The notes: generated by a model from the sequence alone, not told the origin. A stretch of DNA of 64,000 nt from CALMEC01 sp963777565 (GCA_963777565.1 CAVZQZ010000009.1:372001-436000), one strand, 5' to 3'. Shown: positions 1 to 8,319, counted from the first letter of the stretch. A program made the numbers and translations.

Positions 1-799
1 GCTCAGGTCGAGGTCGAGGTCGGGGTCGTCGCCGAACTCGCACGACCCTCACCCGCGGGTCGAGGGTTGCGAGATGTCGGCTCGCAGCAGCGGCTCGTCC
101 GGCGGGCACGACCGCGACCCCGCCGGGTCGCAGCGCCGCGAGGATCTCGGCCTTGGCCGCGGCGACCGCCTCGACGGTGCCGAGCAGCTCGAGGTGCACC
201 GGGCCGATGGAGGTGATGCAGGCCGACGTCCGGCGGCGCGAGGGCCGCGAGCTCGGCGATCTGACCGAGGCCGCGCATGCCCATCTCCACCACCGCGACC
301 TCGGTGCCCTCGGCGAGCGCCATGAGCGACATCGGGCACGCCGATCTCGGTGTTGCGGTTGCCGGGCGTTCCCTCGACCGCGCACCCCGGCCGCGCGGAG
401 CATCGCGACGAGGATGTCCTTGGTGGTGGTCTTGCCGGTGGCGCCGGTGATGCCGACCACCCGGGCGCCGCTGCGCTCGAGGGCGAGGCGCCCGGCCGCC
501 TGCAGCACCGCGAGCGGGACTTCGCGACGATCACCGGCCGGCGCATCGCCTGCGCAGGTCGCCCTCGATCCAGCGCCATGCCGACTCGCTCACCACGGCG
601 GCCGCGGCGCCGTCGCGCAGGGCGTCGGCGGCGTGCTGGCCGCCGTCGGCGATCTCGCCCCGCAGCCCCACGAAGAGGGCTCCCGGCACGACCTCGCGCG
701 AGTCGACGCAGGCGCCGTCGATCTCGTCGGAGGCGAGCCCACCGGCATGTACGCGCCTCCGGTCGCCGCCTTCAGGAGCTCGTTGACCGTGAGCCTCAC
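1..799 (-). CDS. murF: MurF, UDP-MurNAc-tripeptide--D-Ala-D-Ala ligase (partial, frame-disrupted)
   Basis: This is the N-terminal part of the cytoplasmic Mur ligase that adds D-Ala-D-Ala to the peptidoglycan precursor; the rest lies outside the window. A GTG start at 799 gives VRLTVNELLKAATGG. Homologous segments follow in different frames: DSREVVPGALFVGLRG near 680, the ATP loop GITGATGKTTTKDIL near 450, EIGVP and EVAVVEMGMRGLGQIAELA near 300, and DEPLLRADIS near 75. At least five shifts are needed to join them, so the protein cannot be read as one frame here. The GTG overlaps the expected murE stop as GTGA, as in a translationally coupled cluster. The gene should be essential, so sequence error is more likely than decay. 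Confidence 0.8.
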
Positions 800-2282
800 G
801 CGACTCGCCCCCAGCACCTCGCGCGCCACCTCCCGGTCGTCGAAGGGCGTCACCACCCCGTTGCGCTCCTGGCCCTGCTCGTGCCCCTTGCCCGCGATCA
901 CGACGACGTCGCCGGCCGAGGCGCGCTCCGCGGCGCAGCGCGATCGCGCGCGCGCCGGTCGGCCTCGACAACGAGCTCGCGCCGGACCCTCGGCGGCGCC
1001 GACGAGGATCTCGGCGATGATCGCGTCGGGGTCCTCGGTGCGCGGGTTGTCGGAGGTCACGACGGCGACGTCGGCGAGGCCCCGTGCGACGTCCGCCCAT
1101 CTGCGGGCGCTTGCCGCGGTCGCGGTCGCCGCCGCAGCCGAACACCACGATGAGACGCCGACCCTCGGGCACGAGCTCGCGGGCCGCGCGCAGCACGTTG
1201 TCGAGCGAGTCGGGCGTGTGCGCGTAGTCGACGATCACCTGGAACGGCTGGCCCCGCGTCGACCGGCCTCGAAGCGCCCGGGCACGCCCGGCCACCGCGG
1301 CGATGCCGCGGGCCACGGCGTCGTGGGCGAGGCCGAGCAGCTCGCCGACGGCGACGACGCCGGTGAGGTTGGAGAGGTTGAAGCGCCCCCGCAGGCGGAC
1401 TCGCGATCGCGAACTGGCCCGCGAGGGGTCTGCGATGCGCGCCGTGATACCCGTGCGTCGACTGCCGGACGTCCACCGGGTGCACGTCGGCGTCACGCTC
1501 GACGGCGAAGCCCAGGGCGCCCGACTCGACGGCCAGGCGGCGCCCGAACTCGTCGTCGAGGTTCGCGGCGCCGGGCGGGTCGGCCCCCTCGTCCGGCGGG
1601 ACGCATGAACAGGGCCCGCTTGGCGAGGTAGTAGTCCTCGACGTCGGGGTGGTAGTCGAGGTGGTCGCGGGTGAGGTTGGTGAACAGGGCCGCGGCGAAG
1701 CGGATGCCCGCCACCCGTCGCTGCGCCAGCGCGTGGGAGGAGACCTCCATCGCGCAGGCCGTGTCGCCGGCGTCGCGCATCCGGGCGAGGAGTCGCTGCA
1801 GATCGACGCTTTCGGGCGTGGTGTGGATGACCGGCTCCACCTGTCCGCCCACGCGGGCCTCGATCGTTCCGATGAGGCCGGCCCGGATGGCCGGCGGCCT
1901 CGAGGATTGCGCGGAGCAGGAATGCGGACGTGGTCTTGCCGTTGGTGCCGGTGACGCCGACGACCACGAGGTCGTCGGAGGGGCGACCGGAGAGCTCCGC
2001 CGCCATGAGGGCCATCGCCAGGCGGGCGTCGCGCACCTCGACCTGCGGCACGTCGATCGGGAGCGGCCGTTCCACCAGCAAGGCAGTCGCCCCTTGCGTG
2101 ACGGCCTGCTGGGCGAAGTCGTGTCCGTCAGCCCGCACCCCGCGCAGGCAGGCGAACAGGCTGCCCGTGGTCGCGCGGTCCGCCCGGTAGACGATCTCGC
2201 GGATCTCCGTCTCCCCGCCGTCCGCGCGTCCCGTTCGCAGTCGTGCCCCCGGCACGGCCGCGCTGAGCTTTTCGAGGACCAT
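796..2282 (-). CDS. murE: MurE, UDP-MurNAc-dipeptide ligase (frame-disrupted)
   Basis: MurE adds the third stem-peptide residue to UDP-MurNAc-L-Ala-D-Glu in the cytoplasm. The ATG at 2282 starts MVLEKLSAAVPGARL, and the P-loop GVTGTNGKTTSAFLL lies about 105 residues in. Later family blocks sit in other frames: HTTPESVDLQRLLARM, EVSSHALAQRRV, FTNLTRDHLDYH, GRFNLSNLTGVVAVGELLG, VIVDYAHTPDSL, SDNPRTEDP and GKGHEQGQ. About eight shifts are required, at roughly 1885, 1600, 1450, 1270, 1255, 1100, 970 and 925. The DNPR block suggests a meso-diaminopimelate-adding enzyme. Shortening the five-C run at 808-812 by one would restore a TGA stop overlapping the murF GTG; as given, the last block reads straight into murF. 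Confidence 0.85.
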
Positions 2283-2346
2283 CGGGACGCCGATGCTACC
2301 AGCGGCCCCGGCGGCCGAACGTCCCCGCCGGGCGCCCCGGACCGTC

Positions 2347-4065
2347 TCAGTTTGGCGGGATGGAGAGGGTGCTGAGCGCATAGTCGGCGATCTGCTTGAA
2401 CGCCGGGGCGGCGACCTCGCCGCCCGTATGCGGCCCGAGCGGGTCGGGGTCGTCGAGCATGACGGCGATCACGAGGCGCGGCTTGTTCGACGGGACGAAC
2501 CCGATGAACGACGAGCGGTAGCGGTCGACGTAGACGCCCTTCTTCGGGTCGACCTTCTCGGCCGTGCCCGTCTTGCCCGCGACCGAGTACTCGGCGAGGC
2601 TCGCCTCGACCCCCGTGCCGTCCTTGCCCTCCACGACCTTCTCGAGGATCTTGGTGAGCTGGCGGGCGGTGCGGGGGCTGATGATCTTGGTGCGCGTTCC
2701 TGCCTGGGGCGGCACGCCGCCGACGTAGGCCACGACGTGCGGCGTGACGAGGTAGCCGCCGTTCGCGATCGCCGCGTACGCCCGTACGAGCTGAAGCTGG
2801 GTGGCGGTCATGCCCTGCCCGAACGGGATGTTGACGGCCTGACCGGCATTCCACTTGAGCTTCGGCAGGTCGCCGGAATCCTCGCCGGCGACGTCCACCC
2901 CGGTCTTCGCGCCGAACCCGAACTTGACCATCCACGCCCGCAGGAGGTTCTTGCGGCTCAGGAGCTTCGACAATCGGATCGTGCCGATGTTGCTGGAGCG
3001 CTGCAGGATCTGCGTGGTGGTCATGGTCTCCCAGTCGGTGCGCTTGTGCGCCTCCTCGATGGTGCGCTGCTCGGGCGTGCCTTTGGCGATGACGAGCTTG
3101 GGCGGCAGGCTGTAGGCGGTGTTCGGCGTCGTGAGCCCCTCCTCGAGCGCGCCGGCCACGGTGACGACCTTGAACACCGACCCCGGCTCGAAGGGGTCGG
3201 TCACCGCACGGTTGCGCATGGTCTCCGGCTTGAGGTTCGCGCGGTCGTTCGGGTTGACGCGCGGCACGGTCGCCATCGCGATGATCGCGCCGCTGTGGGG
3301 GTCCATGATCACCCCGGTGGCGGTCTTGGCCTGGTAGGCGTTGCGGGCCCCGGCCAGCACCTGCTCCATGCGCTCCTGGATCGCCGCGTTGATGGTGAGG
3401 GTCACGGTTTTGCCCGGTTGGGGGCTGGTCATGCTCGGGATGCGCACCGTCTCGCCGAGGCGCGGGTCGCGGATCTCGGTTCGGGTGCCCTGCCGTCCTG
3501 CGAGCGCGCTGTTCTGGAGGCGCTCCAACCCGTCGATGCCCTTGCCGGTGTCGACGTCGGTGAGGCCGAGGACCTGGCCGGCGACCTTGTCGAGCGGGTA
3601 CTTGCGGGCCGAGCTTCGGGTGAAGTGCACACCGTCGAGGTCGAGCTTGCGCAGGTACTCGGCCTCCTTGATCGGCACCTGCTTGGCGAGGATGACGTAC
3701 GGCTTGCGGCTGCGCAGGTCGGACTCGAGCTTCGCGCGACGCTTGGCGTCGCCCCGCGTGACCGACGTGATGGTCTCGGCGAGCTCGGCGGGGTTGCGCA
3801 CGTAGCGGGCGTCGGCGGTCACGAGCATCGTCGGACGATCCACCGCCAGGGCCTGGCCGTCGGCGCTCAGGATGGACCCGCGCGCGGCGGGCAGGTCGAC
3901 GGTGATCAGGTGCTGCAGGTCGGCCTGCTTGGAGAGTGACGATGAGCGGATGGCACCGAGCCAGGTCGCGCGCATTGCGAGCAGCCCGAAACCCGCCACC
4001 GCACAGAGGACCAACAGTTGGATGCGCCGGCGCGAGCCCCTGGCGGTCGACGTCGCGGGCGCCAT
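2347..4065 (-). CDS. ftsI: Peptidoglycan transpeptidase FtsI/PBP3 (class B penicillin-binding protein)
   Basis: This is the septal D,D-transpeptidase that cross-links peptidoglycan at the division site; it is membrane-anchored with its catalytic domain outside. The 572-residue protein has a short basic N-terminus, one membrane segment at about 15-37 and a PBP dimer domain. The transpeptidase domain carries SxxK as SVFK (296-299), SxN as SSN (357-359) and KTG (498-500). It ends soon after the catalytic domain, with no PASTA repeats. The frame is intact, unlike murE just downstream (64 bp away). The ATG at 4065 lies 3 bp after the ftsL stop, consistent with one transcript. Confidence 0.96.
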   Translation of the reverse strand: MAPATSTARGSRRRIQLLVLCAVAGFGLLAMRATWLGAIRSSSLSKQADLQHLITVDLPAARGSILSADGQALAVDRPTMLVTADARYVRNPAELAETITSVTRGDAKRRAKLESDLRSRKPYVILAKQVPIKEAEYLRKLDLDGVHFTRSSARKYPLDKVAGQVLGLTDVDTGKGIDGLERLQNSALAGRQGTRTEIRDPRLGETVRIPSMTSPQPGKTVTLTINAAIQERMEQVLAGARNAYQAKTATGVIMDPHSGAIIAMATVPRVNPNDRANLKPETMRNRAVTDPFEPGSVFKVVTVAGALEEGLTTPNTAYSLPPKLVIAKGTPEQRTIEEAHKRTDWETMTTTQILQRSSNIGTIRLSKLLSRKNLLRAWMVKFGFGAKTGVDVAGEDSGDLPKLKWNAGQAVNIPFGQGMTATQLQLVRAYAAIANGGYLVTPHVVAYVGGVPPQAGTRTKIISPRTARQLTKILEKVVEGKDGTGVEASLAEYSVAGKTGTAEKVDPKKGVYVDRYRSSFIGFVPSNKPRLVIAVMLDDPDPLGPHTGGEVAAPAFKQIADYALSTLSIPPN

Positions 4066-4068
4066 CCC

Positions 4069-4438
4069 CTAGCGGCCGGGTCGCGCCTTGACGAAGGTCA
4101 GCTCGGCGCTGGTCGGGCGCACCATGCCCTGACGGGTGGCCCACGCGGCGACGACGCCGTTCTTCTGCGACTCGACCGTCTTGAGCTGCGCCGATCTGGT
4201 CGCCGACGGCGGCGATCTGGCGGACAATCTGCCCCTGCCGCTTGGTCACGGAGAGCTTGGCGGCGTTGAGCCACACGACGCCGGCGAACAGCACGGCGAC
4301 CAGTGGAATGGCAGCGAGCCCCAGCCGGAACCCGCGGTGGCGGCGCGATGCCGGCACCGCCCGGGGGCGGGTGCGCGTCTTGGGGCGGGCGCCGGGAGAC
4401 GGCGCCGGGCGTGACGCGAGCGCGCCCCTCGTGCTCAC
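4069..4438 (-). CDS. ftsL: FtsL-like division protein (one apparent frameshift)
   Basis: This is a small bitopic membrane protein in the ftsL position between rsmH and ftsI, expected to act with FtsB/FtsQ in divisome assembly. A GTG at 4438 overlaps the rsmH stop (GTGA). The protein has a basic, Pro/Arg-rich cytoplasmic tail, one membrane segment at about 39-57 and then a coiled-coil stretch (LSVTKRQGQIVRQIAAV). The frame breaks near 4191: removing one base of the CC at 4191-4192 continues QLKTVESQKNG to a TAG at 4069, giving 122 residues. The span of 370 bp is one base over a multiple of three, which fits a single inserted base. FtsL sequences are poorly conserved, so the name rests on position and topology. 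Confidence 0.8.
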
Positions 4439-5370
4439 CGGGCGGGCGCCTTCACGATCGCGCGGAGCCGCGCCGACGATGCCCGCGGGTTGCGGTCGAG
4501 CTCTTCGCGGCGCGGGCTGACCGCCTTGGGCAGGGCCAGGATGCCCTCCGGCTCGCGACCGCAGACGCAGGCGGGCAGGTCGGGCGGGCACACACACCCG
4601 CGGGCGCGGGCCTGCATGAACCGCTTGACGATGCGGTCCTCAAGCGAGTGGAAGGAGATCACCACGAGACGCCCGCCGGGCGCCAGGAGCGCGAACGCCT
4701 CCTCGAGGCCGCGCTCCAGGATGCCGAGCTCGTCGTTCACGACAATGCGAAGCGCCTGGAAGACCCGCTTGGCTGGGTGTCCCCCGGCGAACAGCGCCGG
4801 TGTGGGGATCGCGCCGCGGATGAGCTCCACCAACTCGCACGTGGAGACCAATGGCGCCTTGGCCCGCTGTCGCACGATCGCGCGAGCGATGGGCCGGGCG
4901 TAGCGCTCCTCGCCGTAGGTCTTGAACCAGCCGGCGAGCTCCTCCTCGCTGGCTTCGGCGAGCACGTCGGCTGCGGTGCGCGGCTGCGTGGGGTCCATCC
5001 GCATGTCGAGCGGCGCGTTGCGCGAATACGAGAAGCCGCGGTCGGGCTGGTCGACCTGCATGGAGGAGATGCCTAGGTCCATGAGGATGCCGTCGACGTG
5101 CACGCCCTCCTCGCGGAGCACGCGCAACGCGTCGGCGAAGTCGGCGCGGATGAAGCGCGTGTGGCAGTCGACGCGCTCGGAGAACGTCGTGAAGTGCTGC
5201 TCGGTCGATCCGTCGCGGTCGATCGCGACGTACGTGCCGGAGCGGCCGAGCAGCGGCGCGAGGCGGCGGGCGTGGCCGCCGGCGCCGAAGGTGCAGTCGA
5301 CGAGCGTTTGTCCGGCGGCGGGCGCAAGGGTCCCGATGACCTCGCCGACGAGGACGGGCTCGTGGTGCAC
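4435..5370 (-). CDS. rsmH: 16S rRNA (cytosine1402-N4)-methyltransferase RsmH (MraW)
   Basis: RsmH methylates N4 of C1402 in 16S rRNA using S-adenosylmethionine. The 311-residue product has the typical start HHEPVLVGEVIG, the SAM loop DCTFGAGGHARRL, the IDRD acidic motif, GILMDLGISSMQ, the RGFSY block and the C-terminal VISFHSLEDRIVKRFM signature. I chose the GTG at 5370 because it places the conserved HxPVL block at the N-terminus, 7 bp after the mraZ stop. A TTG at 5409 in the same frame would overlap mraZ. The stop overlaps the ftsL GTG. Confidence 0.95.
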   Translation of the reverse strand: MHHEPVLVGEVIGTLAPAAGQTLVDCTFGAGGHARRLAPLLGRSGTYVAIDRDGSTEQHFTTFSERVDCHTRFIRADFADALRVLREEGVHVDGILMDLGISSMQVDQPDRGFSYSRNAPLDMRMDPTQPRTAADVLAEASEEELAGWFKTYGEERYARPIARAIVRQRAKAPLVSTCELVELIRGAIPTPALFAGGHPAKRVFQALRIVVNDELGILERGLEEAFALLAPGGRLVVISFHSLEDRIVKRFMQARARGCVCPPDLPACVCGREPEGILALPKAVSPRREELDRNPRASSARLRAIVKAPAR

Positions 5371-5377
5371 CGTCGGC

Positions 5378-5818
5378 CTAGTGGGCAGCTTCGACAATGC
5401 GCTTCCCAAGGGATGACACCCCCTCTCGTCGCAGCGCCTCGAACGACTCCTCCAGGCGCGCGGGGTTCCAAAGCTCCATGTATTCGCCGGCGCCGACCAC
5501 CGAGACCTTCGAATCGAGGTCGGCCATTTGCCGCAGCTTCTCGGGCACCACGACGCGGCCCTGGCGGTCCAGGGCCTCGTGGTCGAACGTGAACGCGTGC
5601 AGGTACCGCGACAGCCATCGCTGGTTGTCGTTCAGCACGTTCATCTCACCGAAGACCCGCTCGACGATCGCCGGCCATTCCAGGCGCGGCGCGAGCACGA
5701 CGCAGTCTTCGAACCACAGCGAGAGCGCAGCTCCCTCGTCGAATGCGTCCCGCACCTTGGCGGGAATCGCAAGGCGGAAACGGCTGTCGAGGGTGCACTC
5801 ATAGGTGCCGCTGAGCAT
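5378..5818 (-). CDS. mraZ: Transcriptional regulator MraZ
   Basis: MraZ is a SpoVT/AbrB-fold DNA-binding protein that controls the division and cell-wall operon. The sequence has the usual two tandem copies of the fold: LSGTYECTLDSRFRLAIPAKVRD at the N-terminus and LDRQGRVVVPEKLRQMADL in the second half. The ATG at 5818 matches the family start; an in-frame ATG at 5830 would add four residues. It is the first gene of the mra cluster. Two 10-bp-spaced repeats of its probable operator lie 28-43 bp upstream of this start, so it probably represses its own operon. Confidence 0.95.
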   Translation of the reverse strand: MLSGTYECTLDSRFRLAIPAKVRDAFDEGAALSLWFEDCVVLAPRLEWPAIVERVFGEMNVLNDNQRWLSRYLHAFTFDHEALDRQGRVVVPEKLRQMADLDSKVSVVGAGEYMELWNPARLEESFEALRREGVSSLGKRIVEAAH

Positions 5819-5845
5819 CCGGCGTTGCATGCAGGCGGCACGTTA

Positions 5846-5871
5846 CCCCACGCTTCCCCACAAAACAACCC
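5846..5871 (-). promoter_or_regulatory. Candidate MraZ operator (direct repeats)
   Basis: Read on the minus strand, GTGGGG occurs twice with a start-to-start distance of 10 bp (5861-5856 and 5851-5846), and a weaker TGGGTT-like copy sits one further turn upstream (near 5871-5866). MraZ boxes are arrays of TGGG-type repeats with this 10-bp period just upstream of mraZ. The assignment therefore rests on motif, spacing and position. Confidence 0.65.
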
Positions 5872-5981
5872 AAACGCCCCATTTCATGGGCATCTCTCCC
5901 CCAGTGCCCCCGCCGCCCCCCGGCGGAACGTGTATTGCGAAACACGCCCCCTGCACCTCAACGTTGCATTGCAACTGCGTA

Positions 5982-5997
5982 TCGAACACTTGTTCGA
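5982..5997. promoter_or_regulatory. LexA (SOS) operator
   Basis: TCGAACACTTGTTCGA is a perfect palindrome with the GAAC-N4-GTTC core of the LexA box used by Bacillus and actinobacteria. It lies 28 bp upstream of the ATG at 6026 and covers the candidate -35 hexamer TTGTTC (5990-5995). LexA binding would therefore block transcription of the gene at 6026. It is about 164 bp from the mraZ start on the other strand, so control of the mra operon is less likely. Confidence 0.75.
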
Positions 5998-6018
5998 TGA
6001 CCCGTTCGGGTCTATCGT
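5990..6018 (+). promoter_or_regulatory. Candidate promoter of the 6026 gene (-35 TTGTTC, -10 TATCGT)
   Basis: TTGTTC at 5990-5995 and TATCGT at 6013-6018 are separated by exactly 17 bp. The -10 lies 7 nt before the ATG at 6026, so the transcript would be leaderless or nearly so. The -35 sits inside the LexA palindrome. Confidence 0.55.
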
Positions 6019-6025
6019 CGTTGCC

Positions 6026-6370
6026 ATGAGAACTTCATCTGCCGCGCTGCCTGCCACGGTGACCCCTTCCGCCAGGCGCCCCCACCTCCTGCTGGTCCCC
6101 CCTCCGGCTCCCCGGCCGCCCGCGCCGGCGCGGCAGCGCCTGGCCGCGCTGCTCGCCGGGCTCATCTCCGGCTTCGTGCTCGCGGCGCTCGCCACGGTGC
6201 TTGGCGGAGGCAACCCCACGGGCGCGCTCACGATCGCCGTCGGCCTGGGCGTGCTGCTCGCCGCGGTGCTGGTGCGGTGCCGGGCGATGGCCCGCCGCGC
6301 GCAGCGCCGGCGCGCCTCGGGGCGAACTCGTGCGACGGGATCCCCCGCCCGCATCGCGCGCGCGGCGTGA
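6026..6370 (+). CDS. Small membrane protein, probably SOS-induced (function unknown)
   Basis: This 114-residue protein matches no family I recognise. It has a Pro/Ala-rich N-terminal tail, two hydrophobic segments at about 39-59 (LAALLAGLISGFVLAALATVL) and 67-84, and a strongly basic C-terminal tail. A two-pass protein with both ends in the cytoplasm is likely. The ATG at 6026 follows a LexA box and promoter closely. The stop overlaps the start of the phosphoesterase gene (GTGA), so the two are co-translated. Small membrane proteins under LexA are often division inhibitors (SidA and YneA are precedents in role, not sequence). That role here is inference only. Confidence 0.6.
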   Translation: MRTSSAALPATVTPSARRPHLLLVPPPAPRPPAPARQRLAALLAGLISGFVLAALATVLGGGNPTGALTIAVGLGVLLAAVLVRCRAMARRAQRRRASGRTRATGSPARIARAA

Positions 6371-7044
6371 CGGCCGGTCCGCCCACCGGCCGGCTCGCGC
6401 TGCTCGGCGACATCCATAGCAACGTCGCGGCGCTCGACGCAACGTTGGCGGCCATCCGCGCCGCCGGCATCTCGCGTGGGGCGTGCACCGGCGACCTGGT
6501 GCTGCGCGGGCCGGAGCCCGAGGCGTGCGTGTCGCGCCTGGCGCTCCTCGGGTGGCCCTGCGTGCGCGGCAACACCGATGCGAAGGTGGCGATGCGACCG
6601 CCGCGGCCGCGGGCCCATCCGGCGGCGGCGCGTGGGGGCTCGCGGTCGTGGACGGCGCACCGCTTGTCGGATGCGAGCCTCGCCTACCTGGCGGAGCTGC
6701 CGCTGACGGTGCGCGTGCACGTGGGGCGCTTCGAGGTGCTGGTGATGCACGGCACGCCGGATTCGGCGTCGGAGGTGCTGGTGGACACCGACACCGATCC
6801 GCAGCGTCTGGAGGAGATCGCGGCGCTCATGGGCGCCGATTGCGTGGTGACGGGCCACACCCATCGGCCGCTGGTCCGCCGTGCGGGCGGGTGCCTGTTC
6901 GTCAACCCGGGCAGCGTCGGCGAGGCGGTGGGCGGCGATCGCCGTCCGTCGTGGGCATGGGTGGCGCCGGGACCGGCGGGCCTCGAGGCGGGGCTCGAAC
7001 GCGTGGATGTACCGGTGGCGCAGCCGCGCCCCGTGTCGGCTTAG
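6367..7044 (+). CDS. Metallophosphoesterase, YfcE/MJ0936-like
   Basis: This is a calcineurin-like binuclear-metal phosphoesterase of 225 residues. It shows the family blocks in order: GDIHSNVAALDATL near residue 14, GDLVLRGPEPEAC near 42, GNTD near 67, the HGTPDS block mid-protein and GHTHRP near 160, followed by FVNPGSVGE. The substrate is not predictable; relatives act on phosphodiesters or nucleotides. The GTG start overlaps the stop of the LexA-controlled gene upstream, so it would share its SOS regulation. The stretch after GNTD is unusually Arg/Pro-rich and lacks similarity I can place. Confidence 0.82.
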   Translation: MTAGPPTGRLALLGDIHSNVAALDATLAAIRAAGISRGACTGDLVLRGPEPEACVSRLALLGWPCVRGNTDAKVAMRPPRPRAHPAAARGGSRSWTAHRLSDASLAYLAELPLTVRVHVGRFEVLVMHGTPDSASEVLVDTDTDPQRLEEIAALMGADCVVTGHTHRPLVRRAGGCLFVNPGSVGEAVGGDRRPSWAWVAPGPAGLEAGLERVDVPVAQPRPVSA

Positions 7045-7051
7045 CGCCCGC

Positions 7052-7924
7052 TTAGCCGGGGGCGCGGGCCGTCGCGACGAGCTGCGATCCGCATCCCGTC
7101 GCGACCTCGGCGAGCGCGAGCGGTACAAGGGTGAGCGCGAAGAGCCGCCCGACGATGGCCGGCGGCGATCCCGGGGTCTGCGGGTCGAGGCGGGGGGCGA
7201 TGCTGTAGGCGAGGCTGGCCGGGTAGCGCCATCCGCCCGAGGCGCGGACGCTGATGTGGCGGTAGCCGGCCCCGGCGAGCATCTCGCCGAGTACATGGCG
7301 CGTGAAGTGCCAGCGGTGGCGCGAGGGCTCCCACTGATGCCAGCGGCCCCGGAAGAGGCGCGCCTGGAGCCCGCCGGCGTTGGGAACGATGATGGCGATC
7401 GCCCCGCCGGGCCGGAGCCGCGCGCGGATGAGCCGCAGCGCCTCATCGGGATCGGGAAGGTGCTCGAGCACGTGTGACAGGAGCGCGGCGTCGTAGCCGG
7501 TGGCGTCGGGGGGAGCTCCTGGAGAGGGGTGGCGAGGAGCTCGGCCCTGCCGTTGAGCTGGCCACTGGCGCGCACGGCCTCGTCGGCGTCGGGCTCGACG
7601 GCGGTCACGCGATAGCCACCGCGGGTGAGCACGAGCGCGCGGTCGCCGCCACCGGCGCCGATGTCGAGCACGGTCGCATCCGACGCGATGGCCGAGGTGA
7701 GGGGCATGAGCTCGCGACGGATGATGTGGTCGGCGTACACCCGAAGCGGACCTTGCTGCGGGAGCCGGGTGGGCGCGGCGGGTTCCTCACCCGGAGGAGG
7801 GCTGGTGAAGCCGATGCCGCAGCCGGTGCATCGTCGGACCGGCCGGTCGGGTCGTCCGGTGCGGTCGTGCGCGCCGATCCATTCACGCGTGGGTGCCGCG
7901 CAGCGTGGGCAGGGCGTCGGCCAA
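7052..7924 (-). CDS. Zinc-ribbon class I SAM methyltransferase (two compensating frameshifts)
   Basis: This is a SAM-dependent methyltransferase with motif I as VLDIGAGGGDRALVL, the acidic VEPDADEAV block, then LSHVLEHLPDPDEALRLIRARLRPGG and a hydrophobic C-terminus. The reading frame breaks at the six-G run 7508-7513; seven bases there would join PP to DATGYDAALLSHVLEHLPD. Upstream of the only in-frame ATG (7740) the same frame encodes CPRC (7911-7900) and CTGCG (7830-7819), a zinc ribbon typical of several methyltransferase families. No standard start precedes it unless one C is removed near 7913, giving a TTG start at 7924. With both corrections the gene is 291 codons. The substrate is unknown. 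Confidence 0.72.
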
Positions 7925-8022
7925 CCCGCCGACGGATCGAGAGCGCGAGGTCCTATGTACCTGAGTATGACCCGACGCGAAGGCTCAGCGGGTCGCGCCT
8001 GGCGAGCCCGGCCCCAGGCGGC

Positions 8023-8319
8023 TCATGGCGCGCGCCGCCACCACTCGGGCAGGAGCACGACTGCCGGGTCGCTGCCGGGCCGTCGTGTCGACCGCTTGTG
8101 CGGCGGTCTCGGACGTTTCACCGGTGCTCGTGGTGCAGCCGGCCGGGGCTCGAGATTCTGGACCGGGTGGCCGAGGAGGCGGATGATCGGGGGAAGTACG
8201 TCGACCGGGCTCTTCGGACCGACCCGTTGGGGGCGCATCACGAGCAGCCCGGCGAAGACGATCCCGACCACCGCGACGACCGCGATGTAGTCGGCGCCTG
8301 CGGATCCGCGCTGCGTCAC
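8023..8319 (-). CDS. Flp/TadE-like pilin-type small protein
   Basis: This is a 98-residue product with a short basic N-terminus, the GSAGADYIAVVAVVGIVFAGLL segment and a Pro/Arg-rich tail. The Gly-Ala-Asp-Tyr stretch followed by one hydrophobic helix resembles the processing site and helix of Flp-type pilins and TadE-like pseudopilins. It overlaps the tadC stop by 4 bp and is the last gene of the Tad operon. The tail is longer and more charged than in a typical Flp major pilin, so a minor pilin or assembly protein is equally possible. Confidence 0.6.
   Translation of the reverse strand: MTQRGSAGADYIAVVAVVGIVFAGLLVMRPQRVGPKSPVDVLPPIIRLLGHPVQNLEPRPAAPRAPVKRPRPPHKRSTRRPGSDPAVVLLPEWWRRAP

Noticed and set aside
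5..34. GAGGTC micro-repeat at the start of the window, considered as a repeat array.
   Set aside because: On the minus strand it encodes Asp-Leu repeats within murF and is only a few units long.
1493..4597. A single 1000-codon minus-strand frame through ftsL, ftsI and murE.
   Set aside because: It is real only in its ftsL and central murE segments; the rest is an off-frame shadow of ftsI linked by apparent frameshifts.
7508..7513. G-run in the methyltransferase gene considered as a phase-variable switch.
   Set aside because: Six bases is short for slipped-strand variation, and other indels nearby point to consensus error. It is kept only as a caution in the findings.
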